Positions 51,847-61,230 are shown, counted from the stretch's first letter. The stretch is 64,000 nucleotides of DNA from Chelatococcus sp. YT9 (GCF_018398315.1 NZ_JAHBRW010000001.1:554001-618000), one strand, 5' to 3'. A program made the numbers and translations. The notes: generated from the letters alone by a model not told the origin.

Positions 51847-52893
51847 ATGACGACTTACGAAGCCTTCAATAGACCGCAACGTTTCCTGCGCCTGCGCCAG
51901 TTCTCGGGCAAGGCCGTTTCCATCGTGGTCACTCTGGTCGGCCTGCTGCTGCTGACCTTCACGATGGGGAGGCTCTTGCCCGCGGACCCCGTCCTTGCTG
52001 TCACCGGCTCGGAGGTGGACCGGGCCACCTACGAGCGCGTCTACAACGAACTCGGCCTCGGCGAACCCATCTGGAGGCAGTTCGCGTCCTATATCGGCCG
52101 CATCGTGACAGGCGACATGGGACAATCGCTGACCACGGGCCGCCCTGTCGCGCAGGACCTTCTCACGGTCTTTCCAGCAACGATCGAACTCGCGCTTGTC
52201 GCCATGCTGTGCGGCACTTTGATCGGCGTTCCGCTCGGCATCGTCGCCGCCATCAATCGCGGCAAGCTCATCGACCATATCGCGCGCATCGTCGGCCTCG
52301 CCGGCCATTCCATCCCGATCTTCTGGCTCGGTCTGATGGCGCTCTTCGTCTTCTATGCCAAGCTGCAATGGGTGTCGGCCTCCGGGCGCATCGACATCCT
52401 CAATGAGGGGCTCGTGCCGCCGATCACCGGGCTCATGCTGCTGGACACCGCCTTGCAGGGGGAATGGGACGTGTTTCGCGACGCGCTATCCCACATCATC
52501 CTGCCCGGTGCGATCCTGGGCTACTATTCGGTGGCCTATATCAGCCGCATGACCCGCAGTTTCATGCTGGAACAGCTCGGGCAGGAATACATCATCTCGG
52601 CGCGCGCCAAGGGCGTTTCGCGACGCCAGATGATCTGGAGCCATGCCTTCAAGAACATTCGCGTGCAGCTGCTCACGGTGCTGGCGCTGACCTTTGGCGG
52701 ACTGCTCGACGGCGCCGTGCTGATCGAGACCGTGTTCGGCTGGCCTGGCCTTGGCCAGTATCTCACCCGGGGGCTGAAGATGAACGACATGAACGTGGTG
52801 ATGGGAGCTGTTCTGCTCATCGGCGTCGTCTTCCTGACCATCAACATCATCTCCGACAAGCTCTACCGCATCCTGGACCCGCGCACACGATGA
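51847..52893 (+). CDS. ABC importer permease, DppB/OppB type
   Basis: A 348-residue membrane protein, longer than usual through an N-terminal tail. TGDMGQSLTTGRPVAQDLL, coupling loop SARAKGVSRRQMIWSHAFKN and [21 protein letters not shown] (part) fix the family. It lies 20 bases after the binding protein. Confidence 0.92.
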   Translation: MTTYEAFNRPQRFLRLRQFSGKAVSIVVTLVGLLLLTFTMGRLLPADPVLAVTGSEVDRATYERVYNELGLGEPIWRQFASYIGRIVTGDMGQSLTTGRPVAQDLLTVFPATIELALVAMLCGTLIGVPLGIVAAINRGKLIDHIARIVGLAGHSIPIFWLGLMALFVFYAKLQWVSASGRIDILNEGLVPPITGLMLLDTALQGEWDVFRDALSHIILPGAILGYYSVAYISRMTRSFMLEQLGQEYIISARAKGVSRRQMIWSHAFKNIRVQLLTVLALTFGGLLDGAVLIETVFGWPGLGQYLTRGLKMNDMNVVMGAVLLIGVVFLTINIISDKLYRILDPRTR

Positions 52894-53813
52894 CGGCGAT
52901 CATGACATCCCCCGGCGCGCGGCCGAAGAGCTGGCTCAAGACCGACACGCCGAAGGACGCTTTCCAGGCCAGCGTGCAGCAGCTCTATCAAGGCTGGCGC
53001 CGCTTCGCGATCCATCCGCTGGGGCTCCTGGGGCTCGGCATCATCCTCATTCTGGTCGCCACAGCCGTCGCAGCCCCCTGGCTGACGCCCTACGATCCTG
53101 CCGCCCAGAACATGATGGGGCGCCTGCAGCCACCCTCATCAGCCCATTGGCTCGGCACGGATGAGTTCGGACGAGACGTGTTCACGCGCGTCGTCTATGG
53201 CGCGCGGACCACGCTTTACATCATCATGCTCGTCACGGTGATCGTTGCGCCGATCGGTCTGATCATTGGCGCGTGCGCCGGCTATCTCGGTGGCTGGGCT
53301 GATGAAGTCCTGATGCGCGTCACGGACATCTTCCTCTCTTTCCCCGGCCTCGTGCTGGCGCTCGGCTTTGCAGCCGCCCTCGGCCCCGGCATCACCAACG
53401 CGATCATCGCTATCGCGCTCACCGCCTGGCCGCCCATGGCGCGTCTGGCCCGCGCCGAGGCTCTGTCGCTGCGCAACGCGGATTTCATCGCGGCCGTGCG
53501 ACTGCAGGGCGCCTCGAGAACACGCATCGTCACGCGCCACATCCTGCCGATGTGCCTGCCGTCCGTGATCGTGCGCATCACCCTCAACATGGCGGGCGTC
53601 ATCCTGACGGCGGCGGGCCTCGGCTTCCTCGGCCTCGGCGCGCAGCCGCCCATGGCCGAATGGGGCGCCATGGTCTCCACGGGGCGCGAATACATGCTGG
53701 ATTCCCCCTGGGTCGTGGCAGCGCCCGGCATCGCCATCGCCGTGGTGAGCCTCGCCTTCAATCTCGCGGGTGATGCGCTCCGCGACGTGCTCGATCCGAA
53801 GGCAGGCGAATGA
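52890..53813 (+). CDS. ABC importer permease, DppC/OppC type
   Basis: A 307-residue membrane protein: LGTDEFGRDVFTRVVYGART, VRLQGASRTRIVTRHILPM and GLGFLGLGAQPPMAEWGAMV. The real start is ATG 52890, overlapping the previous stop; open codons to the left are not supported. Confidence 0.92.
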   Translation: MTAIMTSPGARPKSWLKTDTPKDAFQASVQQLYQGWRRFAIHPLGLLGLGIILILVATAVAAPWLTPYDPAAQNMMGRLQPPSSAHWLGTDEFGRDVFTRVVYGARTTLYIIMLVTVIVAPIGLIIGACAGYLGGWADEVLMRVTDIFLSFPGLVLALGFAAALGPGITNAIIAIALTAWPPMARLARAEALSLRNADFIAAVRLQGASRTRIVTRHILPMCLPSVIVRITLNMAGVILTAAGLGFLGLGAQPPMAEWGAMVSTGREYMLDSPWVVAAPGIAIAVVSLAFNLAGDALRDVLDPKAGE

Positions 53814-54691
53814 CCGACACAGCGAAGGCCGCGACCAAGCCCCTGATAGAGGCCCAAAATCTTCGTATCGCCTTCGGCCGAGGCGAGGCGGCCGTGGAGG
53901 TCGTCCACGGCATCTCGTTCACACTCGGCCGGGAAAAGCTCGGTATCGTGGGCGAATCCGGCGCCGGCAAGTCGACGATCGGCCGCGCGATCATGCGCCT
54001 CTCGCCGCCTGGAGCGCGCGTCACGGCCGACCGGCTCACCTTCAAGGACGTGGACCTGCTCAAGGCCAGCGAGAAGGAGATGATGGGCCTGAGGGGCCGG
54101 CGCATCGGCCTCATCCTGCAGGATCCGAAATATTCGCTCAATCCTGTCGTGCCGGTGGGCGAGCAGATCGCCGAGGCCTGGCGGCTGCACCATCCCGGAC
54201 GCGCAGGGGCGCGCGAGGCGGCCGAACGCACCCTATCCATTCTGGAAGCGGTGAAGATCCGCGATCCCAGGCGCGTCGCCAAGCTCTATCCGCACGAGAT
54301 TTCCGGCGGCATGGGCCAACGCGTGATGATCGCCATGATGCTCATCGCCGGCCCCGATGTGCTGATCGCCGACGAGCCGACGTCCGCGCTCGACGTCACC
54401 GTTCGGCTGGAGGTGCTGACGCTGCTCGACGAACTCATCGAGAGCCGCGGCCTCGGCCTGATCCTCATCAGCCACGACCTCAACCTCGTGCGCCGCTTCT
54501 GCGACCGTGTCGTCATCATGTATGCCGGGCGCATCATGGAAACACTGAAGGCATCCGAGCTCGACAAGGCCGAGCATCCCTATACGCGCGGGCTCCTCGG
54601 CTCCCTGCCCTCCATTCACAGCGAGCAGCACCGCCTGCCGGTGCTCACGCGCGATCCGGCATGGCTTCTCGGCGCGGGGGCGGCACGATGA
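53810..54691 (+). CDS. ABC importer ATPase, DppD/OppD type
   Basis: A 293-residue ATPase with Walker A GESGAGKS, Q-loop LILQDPKYSLNPV, signature ISGGMGQR, Walker B VLIADEPTSALD and H-loop ISHDLNL. It is shorter than typical DppD because the Cys-containing C-terminal extension is missing. ATGA overlaps on both sides. Confidence 0.92.
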   Translation: MTDTAKAATKPLIEAQNLRIAFGRGEAAVEVVHGISFTLGREKLGIVGESGAGKSTIGRAIMRLSPPGARVTADRLTFKDVDLLKASEKEMMGLRGRRIGLILQDPKYSLNPVVPVGEQIAEAWRLHHPGRAGAREAAERTLSILEAVKIRDPRRVAKLYPHEISGGMGQRVMIAMMLIAGPDVLIADEPTSALDVTVRLEVLTLLDELIESRGLGLILISHDLNLVRRFCDRVVIMYAGRIMETLKASELDKAEHPYTRGLLGSLPSIHSEQHRLPVLTRDPAWLLGAGAAR

Positions 54692-55455
54692 TCGAGGTCG
54701 AGGATCTCAACATCCGCTTCGCCCATGACGCGCCGCTCGTCGTCGCGGGCCTGTCGTTCAAGGTCGCCACGGGCTCGACCTTCGGCCTTGTCGGGGAGTC
54801 GGGCTGCGGCAAGTCCACGGTTCTGCGCGCACTGGCGGGTCTCAACACCAATTATTCCGGCGAGATCCTGCTGGATGGCACCCCGCTGCCGCCTCACCGC
54901 CCGAAAAGCTTCTTCAAGCGGGTCCAGATGGTCTTCCAGGATCCCTACGGCTCCCTGCATCCCCGCCAGACGATCCAGGCACAGCTGCTGGAGCCGCTAC
55001 GCAATCAGGGAATCCACAAGCCGATCACGGTGGTCGGCGAGGCGCTGGAATCAGTCGGCCTGCCGCGCGCCGCCGCCTTCCGCTTCCCGCATCAGCTCTC
55101 CGGCGGACAGCGTCAGCGCGTCGCCATCGCCCGTGCGCTCATGCTGGAGCCCGACGTCCTGCTGCTCGACGAGCCGACATCCGCGCTCGACGTCTCGGTG
55201 CAGGCGGAAATCCTCAACCTGCTCATGGACCTGCGCGCTGAGCGCAATCTCACCTATGTGCTGGTGAGCCACGATCTCGCCGTCATCGCCCACATGTGCC
55301 ACGACATCGCCGTGATGCAGGGCGGCCGCATCGTCGACAGCTTCGATGCCGCGCAACTGCGCGCCGGCAATCTCACGCATCCCTATACGCGGGAGTTGCT
55401 GACGGCGAGCGAGGCCTATGGCGAGGGACCCGCGCCGCAGGTGCAGCTGGCTTGA
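54688..55455 (+). CDS. ABC importer ATPase, DppF/OppF type
   Basis: A 255-residue ATPase with Walker A GESGCGKS, Q-loop MVFQDPYGSLHPRQ, signature LSGGQRQR, Walker [13 protein letters not shown] and H-loop VSHDLAV. Start ATG 54688 overlaps the previous stop. It also lacks the C-terminal extension, like its partner. Last gene of the six-gene operon. Confidence 0.92.
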   Translation: MIEVEDLNIRFAHDAPLVVAGLSFKVATGSTFGLVGESGCGKSTVLRALAGLNTNYSGEILLDGTPLPPHRPKSFFKRVQMVFQDPYGSLHPRQTIQAQLLEPLRNQGIHKPITVVGEALESVGLPRAAAFRFPHQLSGGQRQRVAIARALMLEPDVLLLDEPTSALDVSVQAEILNLLMDLRAERNLTYVLVSHDLAVIAHMCHDIAVMQGGRIVDSFDAAQLRAGNLTHPYTRELLTASEAYGEGPAPQVQLA

Positions 55456-55804
55456 ACATGCGGGCGTGATCCCCTTCCCGTCGCTGCGCGACGCCGGGAT
55501 GATACGCGGGAACCGCCCCCTGATCCCTCCCCCTTGGGGGAGGGTGGCCTCGCGCCAGCGAGGTCGGGTGGGGGCACGAGGCCGGGAACGATGCTCCGCC
55601 CGCCATGCAGCGCTTACCCCAAGCCCGTCGAGACACCCCCACCCGGCGCCTGCGGCGCCCCCCTCCCCCAAGGGGGAGGGATCAGCGCGGCGTCCAGGGC
55701 AGCGAGGATAGGCGCCGACCCATCCGCTTGTCGTCCCCGGCGTCGCGCAGCGACGGGAAGGGGATCCATCGCCGCCGCAAATGCTTGTCGAGCGCGACGC
55801 TATT
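55456..55804. other. Non-coding region filled by inverted repeats
   Basis: About 350 bases between convergent ABC genes. Nearly all of it is occupied by the nested inverted repeat at 55468-55766, and no gene is supported. Confidence 0.7.
55468..55766. repeat. Nested inverted-repeat element
   Basis: Outer arms of 31 bases (55468-55498 and 55736-55766) are exact reverse complements. Inner arms of 23 bases (55522-55544 and 55661-55683) are also exact complements, and each is itself a hairpin of CCCTCCCCC and GGGGGAGGG. Between them GGGTGGGGG and CCCCCACCC add a further match. No open frame or target-site duplication was seen. The arrangement looks like a non-autonomous repeat and likely forms a long RNA hairpin that ends both converging transcripts. 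Confidence 0.7.
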
Positions 55805-56581
55805 CTAATGTCCAGCGGGAAAGCCGAGCTCCGTATAGATCCGCCGGCAGTATTCGCCGAAGTTCTCATGCGTCTTCAAGGCGACGGTGCGTTCGCCGGG
55901 AAACGTAATCGGAAAATAATCCGCCATGCGGGCAGGGCCTGCCGTCAGCACGGCGCAGTGGGTTCCCAGGAACACCGCCTCCTGGATGCTGTGAGTAACG
56001 AAGATAATCGTCTTGCCGCTCTCGCCCCAGATGCGCAGCATCTCGATGTGCATGTGCTCCCGCGTCATGGCGTCGAGCGCGCCGAACGGCTCGTCCATGA
56101 GGATGAGCTTCGGGTCATGGATCAAGGCGCGGGCGATGGCTGCGCGCTGCTGCATGCCGCCTGAGAGTTCCTGCGGATATTTCTCCGCGAACCCGCCGAG
56201 GCCGACCATCGCGAGGAGGTGCTTCGCCCGTTCGCGCGCCTCGCGCATCGGCAGGCCAACGATTTCCGCCGGCAGGAGCACGTTGTCCATGATGGTGCGC
56301 CACTTCAGAAGCAACGCCTGCTGGAACACCATGCCGACGTCACGCCCGGGGTTGAACGGCGTGCCCGCGTTGCCGATCGCGACCGTGCCGCCATCGGCCG
56401 TATGCAGCCCGGCGAGGATCTTGAGCACTGTGGTTTTGCCGCAGCCCGAGGGGCCGACGAGAGACACCATCTCGCCCTCGGCGATATCCATGGTCACGTC
56501 CGAGACAGCGAGGAATTCCCGCGAGCCGGAGCCATAGACCTTGCGCACATTGCGCAGACTGATGAAGGGCGCTCCGCTCAT
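55805..56581 (-). CDS. ABC importer ATPase, SsuB/TauB type
   Basis: A 258-residue ATPase with Walker A GPSGCGKT, Q-loop MVFQQALLLKWRTIMDNV, signature LSGGMQQR, Walker B LILMDEPFGALDAMTRE and H-loop VTHSIQEAVFL, the wording typical of nitrate/sulfonate/thiamine-precursor importers. Start ATG 56581 overlaps the stop of the DHDPS-family gene. Partner subunits are the permease at 59631 and the binding protein at 61423. Confidence 0.93.
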   Translation of the reverse strand: MSGAPFISLRNVRKVYGSGSREFLAVSDVTMDIAEGEMVSLVGPSGCGKTTVLKILAGLHTADGGTVAIGNAGTPFNPGRDVGMVFQQALLLKWRTIMDNVLLPAEIVGLPMREARERAKHLLAMVGLGGFAEKYPQELSGGMQQRAAIARALIHDPKLILMDEPFGALDAMTREHMHIEMLRIWGESGKTIIFVTHSIQEAVFLGTHCAVLTAGPARMADYFPITFPGERTVALKTHENFGEYCRRIYTELGFPAGH

Positions 56582-57642
56582 GCCAGCCACCGTTCGAGAT
56601 TGGCCCGGACGAAGTCGTCGTCGCCGAGATCGGCATGCTCCACGCGCACACGGTCGATCTCGGCCTTCTGGCCCGGCCCGAGGCCCTCCTCGGGGTCGAG
56701 GCACCAGATGCCTTCGAGCAGGCCCTGCAGGCGCAGGATCTCATGGCAGCCGGCAATGCAGCCGTGGAAATTGTTGGCGACGTCGAAGAAGGCGGCGTTG
56801 CAATCCGTGACGCGCGCGTCGAGCGCCAGGAGATCGGCATCGACATGGCCGGCGTCGCGCGCCGCGCGACAGCGCTTCATCAGTTCCACGGCCTTCGATG
56901 TCCAGACCGACCAATGCCCGAGCAGGCCGCCGCGGAAGCGCACCCGCGCCGTCTCGCCGTTGCCGCGACGCACGTCGAAGGGCGTCACCAGATCGAGCAC
57001 GATGTGGTCGTCATTGCCGGTATAGAGCGTCACGCGATCCTCGGCGCGGGCGAGCGCGACGCCGCGCGCGACATCGAGCGTGCGATAGCGGTGGAAGGGC
57101 GCCACCTTGATCGCCACCACATTGTCGATCGCCGCGAAGCGCTGCCAGAAATCGACGCCGAGCGTCATGCCGCCGACGGCGCTTTGCAGATAGAAGCCGA
57201 TAAGCGGGATTTCCCGCGACACGGCCTCGCAATGGGCGATCAGCGCATCGACGCTCTCGCCCTTCATGGCGGCGAGGCTGAGGAGGCCCGCGTGGTAGCC
57301 GTTGGCGACGGCGATCTTCGCCTCGCGGATCGCCTGTTCGGTCGCGCCGCACAACCCGGCCACCATGACCAGAGGCCGGTCCGTCCAGGCCCGCGCCGTC
57401 TCGGCTGCAAGCTTCAGCACCGGCTCGTAGAGCCCGACATCGCGGATGGCGAATTGCGTGGTGTGCACGCCAACCGCAAGTCCACCGACGCCAGCATCGA
57501 GATAATAGCGCGTCAGGGCGCGCTGGCGGCGCTCGTCGAGCTGGCGCGCGGCGTCGAGTGCCAGCGGATGCGCCGGGATGACGGCCCCTTCACGCAGAAG
57601 GCCAAGAACATCCGGGCTCAGGTCCGTGTGATGCAATCCCAT
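56578..57642 (-). CDS. DHDPS-family protein, divergent active site
   Basis: A 354-residue protein of the dihydrodipicolinate synthase superfamily. Schiff-base Lys179 (VVAIKVAPFHRYRTLD) and Tyr151 (IGFYLQSAVGG) are present, but the usual GxTGE loop reads GVHTTQFAI around residues 58-66. The protein is about 50 residues longer than normal, mainly at the C-terminus (LEGIWCLDPEEGLGPGQ). It likely makes or cleaves a C-C bond through a Schiff base on a non-standard substrate. It is embedded in the NMT1-type importer operon. Confidence 0.82.
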   Translation of the reverse strand: MGLHHTDLSPDVLGLLREGAVIPAHPLALDAARQLDERRQRALTRYYLDAGVGGLAVGVHTTQFAIRDVGLYEPVLKLAAETARAWTDRPLVMVAGLCGATEQAIREAKIAVANGYHAGLLSLAAMKGESVDALIAHCEAVSREIPLIGFYLQSAVGGMTLGVDFWQRFAAIDNVVAIKVAPFHRYRTLDVARGVALARAEDRVTLYTGNDDHIVLDLVTPFDVRRGNGETARVRFRGGLLGHWSVWTSKAVELMKRCRAARDAGHVDADLLALDARVTDCNAAFFDVANNFHGCIAGCHEILRLQGLLEGIWCLDPEEGLGPGQKAEIDRVRVEHADLGDDDFVRANLERWLA

Positions 57643-57700
57643 GATTCAGCCTCTTGCTTCAGCCTCTGCAACAGTTCATCGCGCCCTTTCGGCGCAGTCT

Positions 57701-58564
57701 TCAGCCGTATTCGGGCCCGGCTCCGGCCATGAATTCACTGCCAAAACCTGCGAGATCCTGCGCCCCGCGCACCATGCGCAGGAACGGGCGCTCCTCGATG
57801 AAGCCACGCGCGATGAGATGCGCGCGAAGGGCCTCGCGGCCCGCCGCAAGATCGATCACCAGTTCGCCGGGCTCGCCGGCCAGAATGCTGTCGACCAGCG
57901 CCGACGCACGCGCCTCGTCGGTCGCGAGGATCGGGCCGAGCTGGCGCGCCTTGCGGCCGTCGCGCAGGAGCGCAATCGCCTCGCCCTGCTGATGGAGCCG
58001 CGAGCCCGCGCGGCCGACCATCTCGTTCAGGACCGCCGCGCGGCTGAAACCGAAGACGGCCTCGTCAGCCGCGACGAGGGTGGCGACATCCCCCTCCCCG
58101 CTCCCACTCCGCGCAAGGTCCGGCGGCACAATCACCGGCTTGACACTCGCGAGCTTGCGGCGCAGGCGCACCAGATCGCCCGCCGGCCGAAAGCCGAGCT
58201 GTTCATAAACCGTGGCGCCCGCCGGCGTCGCATCGAGCCAGCAGGTCAGGGAGCGTTCGTCGGCAACCGCGAGGCAGCGCATCATCAGCGCCGTCGCCAG
58301 TCCCCGGCGACGCCAGTCCGCATGGACGAGCACGAGGCTGATCCAGGCTGCCGGCGGATAAGGTAGGAGCGCCGCCGTGGCGACAACCCGGCCATCAGGT
58401 GTACGTGCCGCGAAGACATCGGCCATCGCGAGGAACAGGCGCCAGTCATCCGCCGTCTGGTTCCAGCCGGCGGCATCGGAGAGGGCAAGCCCTGCCGCCT
58501 CCTCGCCTGGCTTGAGGCGACCGAGGCTGATCCCGTCTTCGGCTATGGCCTCAGTAGCGCCCAT
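57701..58564 (-). CDS. GNAT N-acetyltransferase with C-terminal YitH-like domain
   Basis: A 287-residue protein with two GNAT-like parts. The N-terminal half (residues about 10-135) has the acetyl-CoA motif [16 protein letters not shown]. The C-terminal half (about 150-275), with [15 protein letters not shown] and [20 protein letters not shown], looks like the YitH/Acetyltransf_18 domain. The acceptor is unknown. It overlaps the epimerase-like gene and belongs to the same leftward operon. Confidence 0.82.
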   Translation of the reverse strand: MGATEAIAEDGISLGRLKPGEEAAGLALSDAAGWNQTADDWRLFLAMADVFAARTPDGRVVATAALLPYPPAAWISLVLVHADWRRRGLATALMMRCLAVADERSLTCWLDATPAGATVYEQLGFRPAGDLVRLRRKLASVKPVIVPPDLARSGSGEGDVATLVAADEAVFGFSRAAVLNEMVGRAGSRLHQQGEAIALLRDGRKARQLGPILATDEARASALVDSILAGEPGELVIDLAAGREALRAHLIARGFIEERPFLRMVRGAQDLAGFGSEFMAGAGPEYG

Positions 58565-59603
58565 CCCGCACCTCGAACTTGGTCGGCTTGCCGTGGCTCG
58601 GCATTTCGCGCGCCACCCAGTCTGCCGTCCACTCGATCATCTGCGCCGTTGAGACGACAGGCTCACCGAACAGGCTGACCGCGAGTGAGGTATCGGTAAG
58701 CCACGCCGTGGGCGCTTCCGTGCCGGTGATGACCGGAGCCTTGCCGAGCCGCTCGCCCATGCGGACCGCGAGATCGCGCACCGCCAGGATCTCGGAGCCG
58801 CTGACATTGATCGGGCTCGTCGGCGTGGTGCAGTGCTTCAGGCAACGCAGCGCCTGCGCGGAGGCATCGCCCTGCCAGATCACATTGACATGGCCCATGG
58901 TGACATCGATGGGCTTGCCGGCGAGGACCTTGGAGGCGATGTCGTGCAGCACGCCGTAGCGCATGTCGATGGCGTAATTCAGCCGGAAGAGACGGCCCGG
59001 CGTCCCGAACTTCCCCGAGAAATACTCGAAGAAGCGCTCGCGGCCCACGCAGGACTGGGCATATTCGCCCGGCGGATCGGCCGCGACGCTTTCATCGGCG
59101 CCGCGCCCGTCTACGGGCACGAAGGGATAGACGCAGCCCGTCGAGAAGGCGACGATGCGCGAGGCGCGGAAAGCCTGTGCCACGATGCCCGGAACATGGA
59201 CATTCATCGCCCAGGTCAGGCCGAGATCGCCCTCGGCGCCGAACTTGCGCCCCGCCATGAAGATGATGTTCTCGACCTTGGGCAGCGCCGCGACCGCCGC
59301 CTCGTCGAGCAGGTCGCAGACGATGGTCTCGATCCCGCGCGCCTCCAGGGCCTCTTTCAGGCCCGGCTCCGAGAAACGCGCCACGCCGATGACGCGCTTG
59401 TGCGGCGCGGCCGCCTTGGCGAGACCGGCGACCGTCGGCCCCATCTTGCCCCCGACGCCGACGATCATGATGTCGCCATCAATGGCGGCAAGATCGTCGA
59501 TCAGGGCCTGCGAGGGCAGGCACAGCAGATCGTCGAGCTCCGCGATCGAGGTGATGCGCGCAGGCAGGGATGCCGCGGTGAGCACTGACGGGGTCGATGT
59601 CAT
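58551..59603 (-). CDS. NAD(P)-binding epimerase/dehydratase-like protein lacking YxxxK
   Basis: A 350-residue extended-SDR-like protein. The dinucleotide loop reads GVGGKMG (residues 49-55), and FSTGCVYPF at 153-161 fits the central Ser region. The position of the catalytic YxxxK motif reads Y181-AQS-C185, so the Lys is replaced by Cys, though the Tyr and the following GRERFFEYF are kept. Normal epimerase chemistry uses that Lys to lower the Tyr pKa, so the enzyme may work differently or bind nucleotide for another purpose. Operon member between the permease and GNAT genes. Confidence 0.8.
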   Translation of the reverse strand: MTSTPSVLTAASLPARITSIAELDDLLCLPSQALIDDLAAIDGDIMIVGVGGKMGPTVAGLAKAAAPHKRVIGVARFSEPGLKEALEARGIETIVCDLLDEAAVAALPKVENIIFMAGRKFGAEGDLGLTWAMNVHVPGIVAQAFRASRIVAFSTGCVYPFVPVDGRGADESVAADPPGEYAQSCVGRERFFEYFSGKFGTPGRLFRLNYAIDMRYGVLHDIASKVLAGKPIDVTMGHVNVIWQGDASAQALRCLKHCTTPTSPINVSGSEILAVRDLAVRMGERLGKAPVITGTEAPTAWLTDTSLAVSLFGEPVVSTAQMIEWTADWVAREMPSHGKPTKFEVRDGRY

Positions 59604-59630
59604 GTGGACCTCTTTGGACCGCTTGGGACC

Positions 59631-60446
59631 TTATTGAACGCGGACGTCCTTGACGATGACCAGACGCTCCAGGAGGAGCACGAGGCCATAGAGCAGGATG
59701 CCGAGAAGCGTGAGAAGGATGACGGCCATCAGCATGGCCGGCGTATCGAGCGAAGACTGCACCTGGATCATCAGGTAGCCGAGGCCGCGCTCGGAGGCGA
59801 TGAACTCACCGACGACCGCACCCGCAACAGCGAGAATGGCGCCGACCTTCATGCCGGAAAACACGTAGGGCAGCGCGCCGGGTAGCTGGATCTTGCGAAA
59901 GAGCTGCCAGCGCGTGCCTTTGAGCGAGCGCACCAGATCGAGCAGGTCGGGATCGACCTCGCCAAGACCACGTGCCGTCGTCAGGAGGATGGGAAAGAAG
60001 CAGATGCTGAAGGCGATCAGAATATTCGGTATGATCCCATAGCTGAACCACACGATGAACAGCGGTCCAAGCGCCACTTTCGGAATCATGTTCAAGGTCA
60101 CGAACAGCGGCAGGAAGATAAGCGCCAGCCAGCGCGACCATGAAAACAGAAGAGCAAGTGTCACACCAATGATGACGCCGAGGCCATAACCGCCGAAAAT
60201 CTCGGCCGCCGTGACAAGCGTATTGGAAACCCAGGCATACTGGTCTGAGCCGAGCGTCGCCAGAGTAGCGGCTGGGGACGGCAGGATGAAGGCCGGTATC
60301 GCGAACCAATCCACCGCCCATTGCCACAGCAAGAGCACAGCGAGATGCGCGGCGACAATCACGCCCGCCCGGCTCAACGATCGCCAGCGCGCCGCAGAGA
60401 TCTCAGCGGATTGATCGCGGATGACAGGGATAGATTGCTCCGACAC
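59631..60446 (-). CDS. ABC importer permease, SsuC/TauC type
   Basis: A 271-residue membrane protein with about six helices. VRSLKGTRWQLFRKIQLPGALPYVFSGMKVG is the coupling motif (part: RSLKGTRWQLFRKIQLPGAL), and GEFIASERGLGYLM is standard. The start is GTG 60446 with AGGAG 8 bases before. It heads the leftward operon of five genes. A TetR-type operator lies 55 bp upstream. Confidence 0.9.
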   Translation of the reverse strand: MSEQSIPVIRDQSAEISAARWRSLSRAGVIVAAHLAVLLLWQWAVDWFAIPAFILPSPAATLATLGSDQYAWVSNTLVTAAEIFGGYGLGVIIGVTLALLFSWSRWLALIFLPLFVTLNMIPKVALGPLFIVWFSYGIIPNILIAFSICFFPILLTTARGLGEVDPDLLDLVRSLKGTRWQLFRKIQLPGALPYVFSGMKVGAILAVAGAVVGEFIASERGLGYLMIQVQSSLDTPAMLMAVILLTLLGILLYGLVLLLERLVIVKDVRVQ

Positions 60447-60500
60447 CGTTCCCGCTCCTTTCAGGATTGCCGGGAGGCTAGAGCAATGTCGATCACAAAT

Positions 60501-60515
60501 CAACCAACTAGTTGA
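60501..60515. promoter_or_regulatory. TetR operator candidate, permease operon side
   Basis: CAACCAACTAGTTGA, containing the perfect palindrome CAACTAGTTG at 60505-60514. It touches the tetR stop codon and lies 55 bp before the permease start. A copy with one difference is at 61231-61245. Confidence 0.6.
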
Positions 60516-61172
60516 TTATTTGATGAGGATGGAGCTCATCACAAGGTCGACTATATGGCGGCGCCGGGCCTTTACCGCCGCCTGTGCCATCAAGTCTTTC
60601 TTGAAAATGGCGGAAAGCGTCGGCGCATTGGAGAAGTAGAAATAGCCGAGGCCCGCAATCGAGATATAGAGCTGCATCGGGTCGATGCCAGGCCGGAAAA
60701 CGCCCTCCCTGGTCCCCTTTTCCAGGGTCTCGGCGATCAGCGCGACGAACGGCGAATGCATCTCCGGCAGCATGGCGGACGCCTTCACGTGGCTGGCGCC
60801 ATGGCGGTTCTCGTCATTGAGCAGCGCCACGAAATCGGGATGATCCTTGAGATGGTCGAAGGAGGTCTCGATCAGGCGTTTGATGGCCTTTTCCGGCGCC
60901 AGCCCGCGCAGATTGAGCGTGCGTTCCTGTGCACGGATCTCATCATAGATCCATTCGAGCACAGCGAGATAGAGACCGTCCTTGTCACCGAAATAGTGAT
61001 AGACGAGCTGCTTGTTGACCCCGGCGCGCGCGGCGATCTCGTCGACCCGCGCCCCGGCCAGTCCCTTCTGGGCGAACTCGACACGCGCGGCGGCCATCAG
61101 GGCCTGCCGGCTCGCCACGGGATCGCGTCGCGCGCGCGGCGGTCGAGTTCCCGCACTGATCACCTCGGTCAT
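60516..61172 (-). CDS. TetR family regulator of the NMT1-type importer genes
   Basis: A 218-residue regulator with N-terminal HTH (ARVDEIAARAGVNKQLVYHYFGDKDGLY in part, residues about 30-75) and a C-terminal domain with ERGTREGVFRPGIDPMQLYISI-like sequence (here EGVFRPGIDPMQLYISIAG) of the RutR/AcrR C-terminal type. Start 61172 is preferred over 61193 since GGAGG lies before it. Operator copies flank the gene on both sides, so it likely controls the leftward operon, itself and the divergent binding protein. Confidence 0.92.
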   Translation of the reverse strand: MTEVISAGTRPPRARRDPVASRQALMAAARVEFAQKGLAGARVDEIAARAGVNKQLVYHYFGDKDGLYLAVLEWIYDEIRAQERTLNLRGLAPEKAIKRLIETSFDHLKDHPDFVALLNDENRHGASHVKASAMLPEMHSPFVALIAETLEKGTREGVFRPGIDPMQLYISIAGLGYFYFSNAPTLSAIFKKDLMAQAAVKARRRHIVDLVMSSILIK

Positions 61173-61230
61173 TACGGCCTCCTTCAGCCCCACGCCCCGC
61201 CGGCGAGCTTATCATTACATCGCACGCTAC

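Noticed and set aside
53770-54687. Leftward extension of the last DppF-type ATPase to 561 residues
   Set aside because: The extension lies in another frame of the DppD-type gene and lacks any domain; ATG 54688 overlaps the previous stop.
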